Shown piece after piece: positions 18,627 through 27,232 of a stretch of DNA of 40,011 bases. Source of the stretch: JACCYQ01 sp036675565 (GTDB lineage: Bacteria > Bacteroidota > Bacteroidia > Chitinophagales > Chitinophagaceae); contig JAKFER010000276.1 of the NCBI GenBank assembly GCA_036675565.1, forward strand, positions 1 to 40,011. The letters run 5' to 3'. The notes beneath the pieces were generated by a model. It saw nothing but the letters and a program-made list of their open reading frames with translations. It had not been told where the DNA came from and did no database searches. Every line of letters starts with the position of its first letter. Within the stretch, counting starts at the first letter, position 1. The translations under genes were made by a program, and so were the position numbers.

Positions 18627-19808
18627 ATGAAAAAATTATTTATTCTCTCTGTTTTTATTTTTTTATTTTTCATTTTTCATTTTCTTGCCGGATGCAGCAA
18701 TACCAGGATAGCTTCACGATCTGAAACAATCCATTATCCCTGGCAGCAATTTGTAATGGGCGCCGACCTTTCTTATGTAAATGAAATTGAGGACGCGGGT
18801 GGCAAGTATTACGCAAATGATCAACCTAAAGATGTTTTCGAAATTTTCAAAGAAAATGGTTGCAATAATGTGCGTGTGCGGTTATGGCATACACCCGAAT
18901 GGAAAAAGGAAGTGTCAGGAGGAAAAATGTACAGTGACCTTGCAGATGTTGAAAAAACGATCCGGCGTGCAAAGCAGGCTGGGATGTCAGTAAATCTCAA
19001 TCTTCATTATTCTGACGACTGGGCCGATCCCAATAAACAAAATTTACCTGCGGCATGGGAAGGACTCCCTCTTGAAATTTTAAAAGACTCCGTTTACAAC
19101 TATACATTATCGGTATTAAATTACCTGCAATCAAAAGACCTGGTTCCTGAGATGATCCAGGTTGGAAATGAAAATAATAACGGAATGCTTTGGCCTGTTG
19201 GAAAGGTTGAATGGAATATGCCGGAAAACTGGAAAAATTTTGGCGATTTAATCAATAGCGGTATTCGTGCAGTCAGGGATTTTGAAAAAACATCTGTGGT
19301 TAAACCGCAGGTCATTATTCATGTTGCACAATTACAATATGCACCTCAGTGGACGGAGAATATAATGACACTAGGTGGCGTAAATGATTTTGACATTCTT
19401 GGGTTGTCGCATTATTATAAATGGAGCACCGTTCACCCGATGAAAGAAATTGGAGATACTATTCGGTTACTGGTAAATAAATATGGTAAGAAAGTAATGA
19501 TTGTTGAAGCAGCTTTCCCATGGACATTTGAAAATGCTGATTCCTATAATAATTTATTTGGTGAAGCAAAAGAATTAATTGGATATGAAGCTTCGATTCC
19601 TGCCCAGTTGGAATACATGAAAAATCTTACACAAACAATTATAGGTGCAGGGGGTGATGGCATCATGTATTGGGAGCCCGCCTGGATCACTTCTCCCATG
19701 AAAGACAGGTGGGGCACAGGTTCCAGTTGGGAGAATGCGGCATTATTCGATTTTATGGGTAATGCTTTACCGGCAATAAAGTTTATGGGATTGAAATATG
19801 ATTTCTAA
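18627..19808 (+). CDS. GH53 endo-beta-1,4-galactanase, lipoprotein
   Basis: This 393-residue protein is a glycoside hydrolase family 53 arabinogalactan endo-1,4-galactosidase. It opens with a lipoprotein signal (lipobox LAGC, C23). The barrel contains NVRVRLWHTPEW, LNLHYSDDWADP, the acid/base Glu E182 in VGNENNNG, and the nucleophile Glu E294 in VEAAFPW; MYWEPAWI near the C-terminus is also typical. It would cut beta-1,4-galactan side chains of pectin at the cell surface or in the periplasm. Unlike most Bacteroidota galactanases it is not in a SusCD polysaccharide utilisation locus in this window. No other glycan genes flank it. Confidence 0.94.
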   Translation: MKKLFILSVFIFLFFIFHFLAGCSNTRIASRSETIHYPWQQFVMGADLSYVNEIEDAGGKYYANDQPKDVFEIFKENGCNNVRVRLWHTPEWKKEVSGGKMYSDLADVEKTIRRAKQAGMSVNLNLHYSDDWADPNKQNLPAAWEGLPLEILKDSVYNYTLSVLNYLQSKDLVPEMIQVGNENNNGMLWPVGKVEWNMPENWKNFGDLINSGIRAVRDFEKTSVVKPQVIIHVAQLQYAPQWTENIMTLGGVNDFDILGLSHYYKWSTVHPMKEIGDTIRLLVNKYGKKVMIVEAAFPWTFENADSYNNLFGEAKELIGYEASIPAQLEYMKNLTQTIIGAGGDGIMYWEPAWITSPMKDRWGTGSSWENAALFDFMGNALPAIKFMGLKYDF

Positions 19809-19906
19809 ATAATTACTTTCCTTTTCTATTTTTAAATCAAAAACAAATGAAAAATTGATTATTTGTTAAAAGAAAAGTAAACCCCGCCATGTAGACAAAT
19901 TTCAAC

Positions 19907-19937
19907 AACGCTTTTCAACAACTGGTAGCGTTTTTGT
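19907..19937 (+). terminator. Possible terminator after the galactanase gene
   Basis: AACGCT (19907-19912) pairs perfectly with AGCGTT (19927-19932) around a 14-base loop, followed by a short T run. The stem is short for its loop, so this is tentative. Confidence 0.35.
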
Positions 19938-19979
19938 TTAATCAACTGTTTATTATTAACCATAAAAACAGGATCTAAA

Positions 19980-20477
19980 ATGAAAACGATGAATTTTTTT
20001 AAAAAATTTACCAATGTACCCGTGTTGATAGCTGTTGCAAGTGTAATTGGATTTTCTTCATGCGAAAAAGATGAAATGGATGACATCAATGAAGATACTT
20101 ACACGCTTGCCGGTAATGCTTCAGGCTCACAGGTTGTTCCTGCTGTAACTACAACAGCAACTGGCAGCATAAGTGGTTTTTACAATGCTCAAACAAACCA
20201 GATGCAATATAATATTAGCTGGAGTGGACTAGCAGAATCAGCAACTGATTCAGTAAGTATTTACGGACCTGCTGTTGCAGGTGCAAATGGTACTTTGATT
20301 GGTAAGGTTGCTGTAACAACTGCAGGAGTGGCAGGTAGTGCGGTGGGTGGTGCTACATTGACGGAAGAAGAAGAGTCATCATTGCTGGATAACGAATGGT
20401 ATTTTGTAGTTGGTAACAGTACTACGTATCCTGATGGAGAAATCCGCGGACAAATTACAGCAACAAAAAATGACTAA
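19980..20477 (+). CDS. CHRD-domain lipoprotein
   Basis: This 165-residue protein has a lipoprotein-type leader ending in GFSSC (C28) and an acidic linker. It then has one CHRD domain (about 40-162): YTLAGNASGSQVVPAV at its start, the central YNISWSGL, and the closing DGEIRGQI. CHRD domains are found in exported proteins and in chordin; the function in bacteria is not established. It is convergent with the CDGSH gene and ends at a strong bidirectional terminator. Confidence 0.88.
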   Translation: MKTMNFFKKFTNVPVLIAVASVIGFSSCEKDEMDDINEDTYTLAGNASGSQVVPAVTTTATGSISGFYNAQTNQMQYNISWSGLAESATDSVSIYGPAVAGANGTLIGKVAVTTAGVAGSAVGGATLTEEEESSLLDNEWYFVVGNSTTYPDGEIRGQITATKND

Positions 20478-20496
20478 TTAAATTTTGAGCAAAAAA

Positions 20497-20528
20497 AAAT
20501 CCACCCAAATTATAAGGGTGGATTTTTT
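20497..20528. terminator. Bidirectional terminator between the CHRD and CDGSH genes
   Basis: AAATCCACCC (20497-20506) pairs perfectly with GGGTGGATTT (20516-20525) around a 9-base loop. Runs of A lie on the left and T on the right, so it can terminate both convergent genes. Confidence 0.9.
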
Positions 20529-20530
20529 TA

Positions 20531-20758
20531 TTACAATTGTTTTTTGGGAGGTAATGCAAAAGCAATGGCTTCGTGTTCAAAATGACCCTTGTGTGATGCA
20601 TCGCAAAAAGGTTTGTTCTTTGATAAACCGCACCTGCAGATTGAAACTACATCTCTTCCGCCCAGGTCATAAGCGTTACCATTTTTATCTACAATTTCAA
20701 AATCTCCTTCCACTCTTAATGAGCCATTATTGTTCACTGTTATTTTCGTTGTTGCCAT
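20531..20758 (-). CDS. CDGSH-type iron-sulfur protein
   Basis: The 75-residue protein carries a single CDGSH [2Fe-2S] site: C41-R-C43 then C52-D-A-S-H56, i.e. the three-Cys one-His ligation of mitoNEET-like proteins. It is small, soluble and without a signal. Homologues are redox- or cluster-transfer proteins. It has its own promoter-like box and shares a terminator with the convergent CHRD gene. Confidence 0.93.
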   Translation of the reverse strand: MATTKITVNNNGSLRVEGDFEIVDKNGNAYDLGGRDVVSICRCGLSKNKPFCDASHKGHFEHEAIAFALPPKKQL

Positions 20759-20778
20759 TTTTTTTAATTTTTTGAATG

Positions 20779-20786
20779 CAAATGTA
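20779..20786 (-). promoter_or_regulatory. -7 box of the CDGSH gene
   Basis: On the minus strand TACATTTG is a perfect TAnnTTTG, 20 bp before the ATG at 20758. No clear -33 box is seen. Confidence 0.5.
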
Positions 20787-20893
20787 AAGACTGAATTGAT
20801 GTGATTGATAATTTAGTTAAATGCCCGTTTAATAATAAACTAACAGTTATGGTTACTTGAAATATTTAAATCATGTTTTTAATTAATGCTATA

Positions 20894-22183
20894 TCATTTG
20901 TTAGCCCATTCAACCAGTTTTTCAACTGCTTCAGTTACCTGTCCACACCAGCGGTGTGTAAAATCTTTTGGTAGATGCTCATGTAAAGGATAATTCCTGC
21001 TGGCGCTCATAGCTTTTGCTCCATCAAAGTCTACATACGAAAGCCTTGCGGAAATTTCTCCGGGTGGCCGGTTAAAATCTTCCCCTGGTAAAATGGCTAC
21101 ACCTGTTTCCTGTAACAATTGGTTGCATAATTGGATACCTGTGGTGATTCCACGTAAAGCCAGTTTTTCCTGCAGATCTGTAAAATCAAGAAATAAATAA
21201 AATCCCCCTGTTGGGTTATTCGTTTTTATATTTCCATTTTGTAAAGTATCTGCTATTTCCAATCCTAGTTCTTTTAATATTCTGCGGGCATGCCATAAAT
21301 ATTCTTCTATTTCAGACCCACCAATAAATGCCTGTATGGCTGCATACTGGATAGGTGCTGATACAGAAGTGTAGGTTTCGCTTGCAACAATGCACATGGC
21401 ATCCATCAACCAGCGTAACTGGCTTGGAAAAGAAAACGTCCCTAATCGCCAGCCACCGGCACCACACCATTTACTTAATCCCGAACTGATGATGGTACCT
21501 TCCGGGTAATATCGTGCAATAGAAACATGATTTCCTTCATGATGCAACTGCCCATAAATTTCATCCGAAAGAATATAAACATTATACTTCCTGGCCATTG
21601 CCGCTAGTTCTTTCACCATATTTTCATCATAAGTCAATCCATCAGGGTTGCCTGGATAATTTAATATAAGTAAATATGGCTCCGAGATATTCGAAACATT
21701 TTCCCTGCAGAATTTTTCCAATTGGTGCGGATACAATCTCCATTGATCCACTGCAGAAGTATGGATGATATTTATTTTATTACCGATAATTTTTGCTTGC
21801 GGTAAATAAGAAACCCAGCTGGGGCTTGGAATAATCACTTCGCCTTCAAAAACAAGTTGCAATAAAAATAACAGTTCTTTGGATCCGGGTCCAATCATAA
21901 CATCTTCGGGCTGAATATCTACATAATCCTTCCTGCGATGAAATCCCGCTACAGCCTGTCTTAATTCATACAATCCCTGTACATGTTGATATTCTTTTTG
22001 TGGCGCATATAAACGCAATGCATTTACAACCGGGTCAGGTACGGGAAATGGTGATTGTCCTAATCCTAATTTATAAATATGCATTCCCTGGGCGGCCAGT
22101 TCCTTACAATATTGATTGATACGCAGGGTAGGTGATTCTTTCAATCCTTTAATATTCGGATTGAGGTATGTGTGTTTAGGCAT
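20894..22183 (-). CDS. PLP-dependent aminotransferase, class I/II, partner of the KamA-like enzyme
   Basis: This 429-residue fold-type I aminotransferase has the usual order of motifs: LGLGQSPFPVPDPV at the N-terminus, NYPGNPDG (174-182; the NPTG-loop equivalent, with Asp for the usual Thr), SDEIYGQL (D207 contacts the PLP pyridine N), and the Schiff-base lysine K238 in SSGLSKWCGAGGWRLG. An Arg in ISARLSYVDF could bind the substrate carboxylate. The gene starts 10 bp after the KamA-type gene, so the two are certainly co-transcribed and probably act in sequence on one amino acid, for instance transaminating the beta-amino product or its precursor. The amino donor and acceptor are unknown. Confidence 0.9.
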   Translation of the reverse strand: MPKHTYLNPNIKGLKESPTLRINQYCKELAAQGMHIYKLGLGQSPFPVPDPVVNALRLYAPQKEYQHVQGLYELRQAVAGFHRRKDYVDIQPEDVMIGPGSKELLFLLQLVFEGEVIIPSPSWVSYLPQAKIIGNKINIIHTSAVDQWRLYPHQLEKFCRENVSNISEPYLLILNYPGNPDGLTYDENMVKELAAMARKYNVYILSDEIYGQLHHEGNHVSIARYYPEGTIISSGLSKWCGAGGWRLGTFSFPSQLRWLMDAMCIVASETYTSVSAPIQYAAIQAFIGGSEIEEYLWHARRILKELGLEIADTLQNGNIKTNNPTGGFYLFLDFTDLQEKLALRGITTGIQLCNQLLQETGVAILPGEDFNRPPGEISARLSYVDFDGAKAMSASRNYPLHEHLPKDFTHRWCGQVTEAVEKLVEWANK

Positions 22184-22193
22184 GGTTAAAATT

Positions 22194-23558
22194 CTACTCT
22201 AAATTATGTATCCTTGATTCAAAACCTAATTCTTCATGAAACATTTGTGCCAGTTCTTCTTCAAAAAAGAATTTCTCCTCACCAAAAGCTGGTTTCAGAT
22301 CGTCCAGCCAGATGGCATCTTTATTATATTCTGCAAAAAATGGTCTCGCTATCCAATCCGGGTTGCGGCCTTGCAGCATTCTCATGGCAATTACTTTTTT
22401 CCCCCCGATTTCGCTAACACCTAATACCTGTATTTTCCCGGGAGTAGCCGACATGCTGGGCCCTCTAACGGTGCGGCACACACCGCTTACCATTTGATAT
22501 GATTTTCTGAAAATATCCCAGGCTTCAACCAATGGGACTGCAAAATAATGCTGGGCACCCGTATCCCGGGCAAGAAACATATAATAAGGAATGCAATTGA
22601 GATTTACCTGTTTGCGCCACATCTCTGCCCAAATTTTTGGATCTGCATTTATATTACGCATGATAGGTGATTGCGTACGGATCTGTGCACCAGTGGCAAT
22701 GACTCTTTTGATTGCTTCCTGAACAGAGGGTGTACTTAATTCAACCGGGTGATTAAAATGCGCCATAATAGCCAGGTTCTTGCCTGACTTTACAATTTTT
22801 TCAAAAGTGCGTAAAGTATCTTCTGCATCATCATCCGTGAGAAATTTGTATGGCCAGTAACCCAAAGCCTTTGTACCTATCCGGATCGTTTGAAGATTGG
22901 GAATATCTGCATCAAGCAATGCATTTATATAGCCGGAGAAAATTTTATTTTTCATGATCATCGGATCGCCACCAGTAAATAAAAGATCAGTTACTTCTGT
23001 ATGTTCTTTTAAATATTTTACCATCAGTTCAGATTCTCTCATAGCGAATTTCCATTCATCCATACCCACAAATTGCGGCCAGCGAAAACAAAAACTGCAA
23101 TAGGCATGACATGTTTGACCCTGGCTTGGAAAAAATAAAACTGTTTGGCGGTATTTGTGTTGCATACCTGTCAGCCTTTGTCCTTCGATCATGGGAACAT
23201 TATGTTCCAACTGCCCTGCAGGATGTGGGTTTAACTGGTGCCTGATTTCATTGGCCACCACTTTAAGCTCATTTTTTGTTGCACCATTTTCCATGGCCGT
23301 TCGCATTTTATTATAATGCTCCGGTATCAACATCTCTCTTCTTGGAAAGGTTAAAGTAAATATGGGATCGTCAGGAACATTATCCCAATTAATTAATTCA
23401 TTAACTACATAATTATTTGTTTTGAATGGCAAAACGTGACTCACTACATCAATATCCATTACCTGTTCATCGGTAAGGTGAATGATCTGTGGAATTTGTC
23501 TGAAATTGTGCTGCGCAAATGAGCGATACACCTGAACTTCTTTTTGGTTTGCAATCAT
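22194..23558 (-). CDS. Divergent KamA-family radical SAM aminomutase-like protein
   Basis: This 454-residue protein has the radical SAM cluster C150-x3-C154-x2-C157 (CHAYCSFC), a SAM-binding LLFTGGDPM (193-200), and QIRTQSPIM (292-300) resembling the lysine 2,3-aminomutase barrel. The candidate PLP lysine is K375 in SATPGKIQV. In classical KamA, as I recall it, the PLP lysine sits in a GGGGK loop preceded by an Asp that binds the substrate epsilon-amino group; here the loop is shortened to TPGK and the Asp is not evident. No Cys occurs after C361, so the C-terminal zinc-site cysteines of clostridial KamA are also absent. It is probably a KamA-family aminomutase on a different or unknown substrate. 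It is the first gene of a two-gene operon with the aminotransferase. Confidence 0.85.
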   Translation of the reverse strand: MIANQKEVQVYRSFAQHNFRQIPQIIHLTDEQVMDIDVVSHVLPFKTNNYVVNELINWDNVPDDPIFTLTFPRREMLIPEHYNKMRTAMENGATKNELKVVANEIRHQLNPHPAGQLEHNVPMIEGQRLTGMQHKYRQTVLFFPSQGQTCHAYCSFCFRWPQFVGMDEWKFAMRESELMVKYLKEHTEVTDLLFTGGDPMIMKNKIFSGYINALLDADIPNLQTIRIGTKALGYWPYKFLTDDDAEDTLRTFEKIVKSGKNLAIMAHFNHPVELSTPSVQEAIKRVIATGAQIRTQSPIMRNINADPKIWAEMWRKQVNLNCIPYYMFLARDTGAQHYFAVPLVEAWDIFRKSYQMVSGVCRTVRGPSMSATPGKIQVLGVSEIGGKKVIAMRMLQGRNPDWIARPFFAEYNKDAIWLDDLKPAFGEEKFFFEEELAQMFHEELGFESRIHNLE

Positions 23559-23726
23559 AAAAAAGTTTTAGGGATGAAAAAAAAGAAACGGCAAAAATTC
23601 AGTATTACGAAATTCTAAAAAACGGAATTCAGAAAAAACGATAGCCTGAGGGTACCTTAACCAGCCAAATGATACATCAAAATGCAGAAACATCCAAATT
23701 AAATATCCTCATATTTATTAAACAAA

Positions 23727-23757
23727 CTTTTTTAATGATTGTTTTTATGCATTTTTG
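23727..23757 (+). promoter_or_regulatory. Candidate promoter of purine nucleoside phosphorylase
   Basis: CATTTTTG (23750-23757) is one base off TAnnTTTG, with a T-rich -33 region 19 bp upstream (23727-23730). It lies downstream of an in-frame TTG at 23739, so it argues for the ATG at 23775 as the true start. Confidence 0.4.
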
Positions 23758-23774
23758 CCGCACAAGAAATTTTT

Positions 23775-24596
23775 ATGGAGCATTTTATAGACAAGCTAAA
23801 TGAAACAATAGCTTTTTTTAAGGAGCTTAAAGTACCCCAACCCAGGGTGGGTATTGTTTTAGGCAGTGGTTTGGGAAATTTTAAAGATGAAATTGAAATA
23901 GCGGCAGAAGTTGATTATGATCAGATTCCTCATTTCCCAGTTTCTACTGTTGAAGGGCACCATGGAAAACTCATTTTTGGAAAATTAAATGGTGAGCAGG
24001 TTGTTGCAATGGCAGGTCGTTTTCATTATTATGAAGGATATACAGCTGATGAAGTTGTTTATCCCATTCGTGTTATGAAATTCCTGGGGATTGAGGCCTT
24101 ATTATTAACTAATGCTGCCGGTGGAGTTAAAAAAGGTATGAAAGTGGGCGATTTGATGATTATTCATGATCACATTAGTTTAAGTATTGCAAATCCGTTG
24201 ATAGGGAAAAATTTTGCAGAATTGGGTAAACGATTTCCTGACATGAGTGAACCCTATAAAAAAGAATTTATAGAAAAAGCAAAGAACATTGCAACCGCTT
24301 TGAGTTTGCCCATTATAGAAGGTGTATATTTTGGGGTAACAGGACCCACATTTGAAACACGCTCCGAATATAAAATGATTAGTATTTTGGGGGGTGACGC
24401 CGTAGGAATGAGCACTGTGCAGGAAGTAATTGCCGCCAATCACATGGGCTTACCTGTTTTTGCTGTCAGTGTAATTACCGATTTGGGTATTCGGGAAGAG
24501 GAAAATATCATAACCCATGATGAAGTTTTACAAGCTGCTAAAGAAGCTGAACCTAAATTGTCTGCCCTGATCAGGGAGATGGTTGTAGTTGTTTAA
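23775..24596 (+). CDS. Purine-nucleoside phosphorylase
   Basis: This 273-residue protein (start ATG 23775, MEHFIDKLNE) is a trimeric-type PNP. It has GIVLGSGLGNF (phosphate-binding), STVEGHHGK, AGRFHYYEGY, LTNAAGGVKKGMKVGD, and the purine-binding VTGPTFETRSEYKM followed by GGDAVGMSTVQE. It cleaves (deoxy)guanosine and inosine to base and sugar-1-phosphate for purine salvage. A longer version from TTG 23739 would put the likely promoter inside the gene and has no support. The porin gene follows on the same strand about 90 bp on, with its own -7 box. Confidence 0.95.
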   Translation: MEHFIDKLNETIAFFKELKVPQPRVGIVLGSGLGNFKDEIEIAAEVDYDQIPHFPVSTVEGHHGKLIFGKLNGEQVVAMAGRFHYYEGYTADEVVYPIRVMKFLGIEALLLTNAAGGVKKGMKVGDLMIIHDHISLSIANPLIGKNFAELGKRFPDMSEPYKKEFIEKAKNIATALSLPIIEGVYFGVTGPTFETRSEYKMISILGGDAVGMSTVQEVIAANHMGLPVFAVSVITDLGIREEENIITHDEVLQAAKEAEPKLSALIREMVVVV

Positions 24597-24649
24597 TTTT
24601 TTTACATAAGCTTATCTTTTGTTCATATTCACCAATACCTGTTTAGTTT

Positions 24650-24657
24650 TACTTTTG
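24650..24657 (+). promoter_or_regulatory. -7 box of the putative porin gene
   Basis: TACTTTTG is a perfect TAnnTTTG, about 30 bp before the proposed near-cognate start (24688/24694). The position supports the upstream start rather than the TTG at 24997. The -33 element is poor. Confidence 0.5.
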
Positions 24658-24687
24658 CCCCTATCATTAAAATAACCTTCAGCCCTG

Positions 24688-26703
24688 TCCATTCATAAAT
24701 TATATCTCTTTATTTTTTTCCTGCTGCTTGTAAGCATTGAAGTTACTTCGCAGGAGGTTCTGCGCCGGATAGAACAAGGGGGCCGAAATCTTGGTAACAA
24801 ACAAATAATCGGCGGCGAAGACACAGACAGCCTGCGACGCAGAAATAAATTTGAAGATTCACTGACTATTTATTTTCGTTACCTGGATTCTGCAGGGCAA
24901 TATAGATTAGATTCATCCATCAGTGATTATACATCCTGGTTTCCAATACCTGCACATCATGTTTATATTGGAAATAATGGAACCGCAACAAAGAGTTTGC
25001 TATTTCAACCCTCATTTGAACCTGGCTGGAATAGTGGTTTGAATAGTTTTGATGTATATAAATGGAAACTCAATGAGATAAGGTTTTTTAATACAACCAG
25101 GCCATACACAGACCTTGGCTATATGGTTGGCACTCGTGTAGAGCAGGTTATTAATGTATTTCACACGCAGAATATCAAACCGCACTGGAATGCATCATTG
25201 GGATACCGGTTGATCAATTCTCCTGGCATATTCAAAAACCAGCGTACCAATCATAATAATTACCTGCTTACTTCATTGTATGATGGACCATCAAAAAGGT
25301 ATCATAATTATTTTGTTTTGTTGGTCAATAATATGCAATCAGGTGAAAATGGTGGTATAGTCGATAATATATATTTGGATAGTACTGATTTTGAAAAACG
25401 TTTCAGCATACCCACTAAATTGGGTGGAGATCCGCAGTTTGGGCGTGATTTTTTTGGCACCCAGGTTACAACCGGGAATAACCAGAAAGAGTTTACAGCC
25501 ATGATGCGCCAGCAATATGACCTGGGCAGAAAAGATTCTTTAGTTACAGATTCAACAGTGATACCGCTTTTTTATCCTCGTCTTCGTTTTGAACATACTA
25601 TTCAATATGACCGGTTTAATTATAGTTTCCAGGATGATGTGCCCGATTCAACCTATTACCAGGATCATTATAATATCAACTTGAATCCGCAAGGTGATTC
25701 TGTATATATAGAAGACAAATGGCATAAAGTGTCGAACGATTTTTCTATTTATACTTTTCCCGATGCTAATAACCTGCAGCAATACCTGAAAGTGGGTTTG
25801 AGCATGGAAAACTTCCAGGGCCAGCTACGGAATGGGAAAAGCACATTTTATAATTTAATCGGTCACGGAATTTATCGCAATAAAACCCGCAATGGAAAAT
25901 GGGATATGGAGGCATCTGGCAAACTGTATTTTACGGGGCTGAATGCAGGAGATTATCATGCTTATGGAAGTTTACAACGCCAGTTGGGCACGAAACTTGG
26001 ATTTTTAAAATTGGGATTTGAAAATGCGAATAAATCTCCATCTTTTTTGTTTGATAGTCGCAGTCATTTTTACCTGCTGGATGCGCCGAAAGATTTTAAT
26101 AAGGAAAATATCAGCCATGCATTTGGAGCCTATTTTTTACCCAATATCAAATTACACTTGCAGGGCCATTATTACCTCGTGAGCAATTACACCTATCTCA
26201 ATGGATTTTATGACCTGCAACAGGAATCCAGCCTCTTTAATTTTCTACAGGTTTCTTTGCAAAAACAATTCACATTTGGTAAAAGCTGGAACTGGTACAC
26301 GGATATTTATTTGCAAAAAGAAACTGGTAATGCGCCCATAAATCTTCCGGTATTCTTTACCCGGCAGCGATTTGCTTATGAAGGAAATCTTGGTTTTAAA
26401 AACCTGAGGATGTCAACAGGAATTGAAGTAAGATATCATACGCCCTATAAAGCAAATGGGTATTCTCCATTACTTTCTAATTTCTTTTACCAGGATACTA
26501 CAACAATCACCAACAGGCCGGATATAGCCGCTTTTCTGCATTTTCGCATCCGCAGTTTCAAAGCATATATCAGGGCAGAGAACCTGAATACAGCGAGTAC
26601 CCAAAATGGTTTTGGATTTACCCGCAACAACTTTGCGGCTCCCGGTTATCCAACGCCGGGGATGATGATTAGGGTAGGGATTTTCTGGACTTTTGTTAAC
26701 TAA
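24688..26703 (+). CDS. Putative porin (outer-membrane barrel), probable non-ATG start
   Basis: The first ATG/GTG/TTG in frame is TTG at 24997, but the frame is open back to a TAA at 24673. The extra residues are clearly protein: a signal peptide (HKLYLFIFFLLLVSIEVTSQ) then DSLRRRNKFEDSLTIYFRYL and GNNGTATKSLLFQP, the conserved opening of the Bacteroidota 'putative porin' family, as is RFFNTTRPYTDLGYMVG. The start must be CTG 24688 or ATT 24694, giving 671 or 669 residues, the normal length for the family. The rest is a beta-barrel with many aromatic/Gly turns, ending in a terminal aromatic-hydrophobic strand. The substrate is unknown. The only other explanation is a sequence error that removed an ATG. 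Confidence 0.85.
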   Translation, partial: SIHKLYLFIFFLLLVSIEVTSQEVLRRIEQGGRNLGNKQIIGGEDTDSLRRRNKFEDSLTIYFRYLDSAGQYRLDSSISDYTSWFPIPAHHVYIGNNGTATKSLLFQPSFEPGWNSGLNSFDVYKWKLNEIRFFNTTRPYTDLGYMVGTRVEQVINVFHTQNIKPHWNASLGYRLINSPGIFKNQRTNHNNYLLTSLYDGPSKRYHNYFVLLVNNMQSGENGGIVDNIYLDSTDFEKRFSIPTKLGGDPQFGRDFFGTQVTTGNNQKEFTAMMRQQYDLGRKDSLVTDSTVIPLFYPRLRFEHTIQYDRFNYSFQDDVPDSTYYQDHYNINLNPQGDSVYIEDKWHKVSNDFSIYTFPDANNLQQYLKVGLSMENFQGQLRNGKSTFYNLIGHGIYRNKTRNGKWDMEASGKLYFTGLNAGDYHAYGSLQRQLGTKLGFLKLGFENANKSPSFLFDSRSHFYLLDAPKDFNKENISHAFGAYFLPNIKLHLQGHYYLVSNYTYLNGFYDLQQESSLFNFLQVSLQKQFTFGKSWNWYTDIYLQKETGNAPINLPVFFTRQRFAYEGNLGFKNLRMSTGIEVRYHTPYKANGYSPLLSNFFYQDTTTITNRPDIAAFLHFRIRSFKAYIRAENLNTASTQNGFGFTRNNFAAPGYPTPGMMIRVGIFWTFVN

Positions 26704-26730
26704 GATTTGTATTTTTTTTAAGTGGATCGC

Positions 26731-26761
26731 TTTCATTCCTCTCAAATAGGGTTTATCTTTG
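26731..26761 (+). promoter_or_regulatory. Promoter of the metal-island left operon
   Basis: TTTC (26731-26734), 19 bp, then TATCTTTG (26754-26761), a perfect TAnnTTTG with correct spacing. The G is only 10 bp before the ATG at 26772, so the transcript has almost no leader. Confidence 0.65.
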
Positions 26762-26771
26762 ATCGTTCTTC

Positions 26772-27155
26772 ATGCAGAAGCCGGTCCTTACCATATTAAC
26801 CGTATTTTATCTTTTGTTCACCAGCGGGCTGATCATTAACAGCCACTATTGCATGAACAAGCTCAGTTCAATGGAGTTGTTCGGTAATAAATCAGAAACT
26901 TGTTCTAAATGTGGAATGAGTAACGAAGAGGGCAATGGCTGCTGTCATGATGACACCAAAGTGATAAAACTCCAGGACGATCATTTTGCATCATACCATT
27001 TTTATAAATTAAAGAACATTACTCCTGTAATGACGCGTACGCCGTTAACGGGTTTAAATAAATTATTTAACGATTATTCTTATAATCAACCAGATTTCAT
27101 ACCCCCTGATAGTAAACAGCCTGTTTACCTGGTCAACAAAGTCTTCCGCATCTGA
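26772..27155 (+). CDS. HYC_CC_PP family protein, probable metal-associated periplasmic protein
   Basis: This 127-residue exported protein shows the three signatures that name the family: HYC (H25-Y26-C27), CC (C57-C58 in GCCHDD) and PP (P111-P112 in FIPPDSKQP), plus C44-x2-C47. A hydrophobic N-terminal segment (about 4-22) serves as signal or anchor. The family is limited to Bacteroidota and has no established function. Here it heads a row of HMA and thiol proteins, which suggests metal binding or sensing in the periplasm. The next gene follows 77 bp on with no terminator. Confidence 0.85.
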   Translation: MQKPVLTILTVFYLLFTSGLIINSHYCMNKLSSMELFGNKSETCSKCGMSNEEGNGCCHDDTKVIKLQDDHFASYHFYKLKNITPVMTRTPLTGLNKLFNDYSYNQPDFIPPDSKQPVYLVNKVFRI

Positions 27156-27232
27156 TACCAATTAAAGCTTTCAAACGTTTAAAGGTATTAAGCCTGTTAT
27201 TATTTTATATTTTTTCAACAAAAATCATTGTT

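Noticed and set aside
20485..20775. 96-codon plus-strand frame after the CHRD gene
   Set aside because: It begins in the terminator and runs antisense through the CDGSH gene.
23739..23774. N-terminal extension of purine nucleoside phosphorylase from TTG 23739
   Set aside because: It overlaps the likely promoter and adds residues absent from the family; the ATG at 23775 gives the usual length.
24997..25002. TTG at 24997 as the start of the porin
   Set aside because: The frame is open upstream and encodes a signal peptide and conserved family residues; this TTG codes for an internal Leu.
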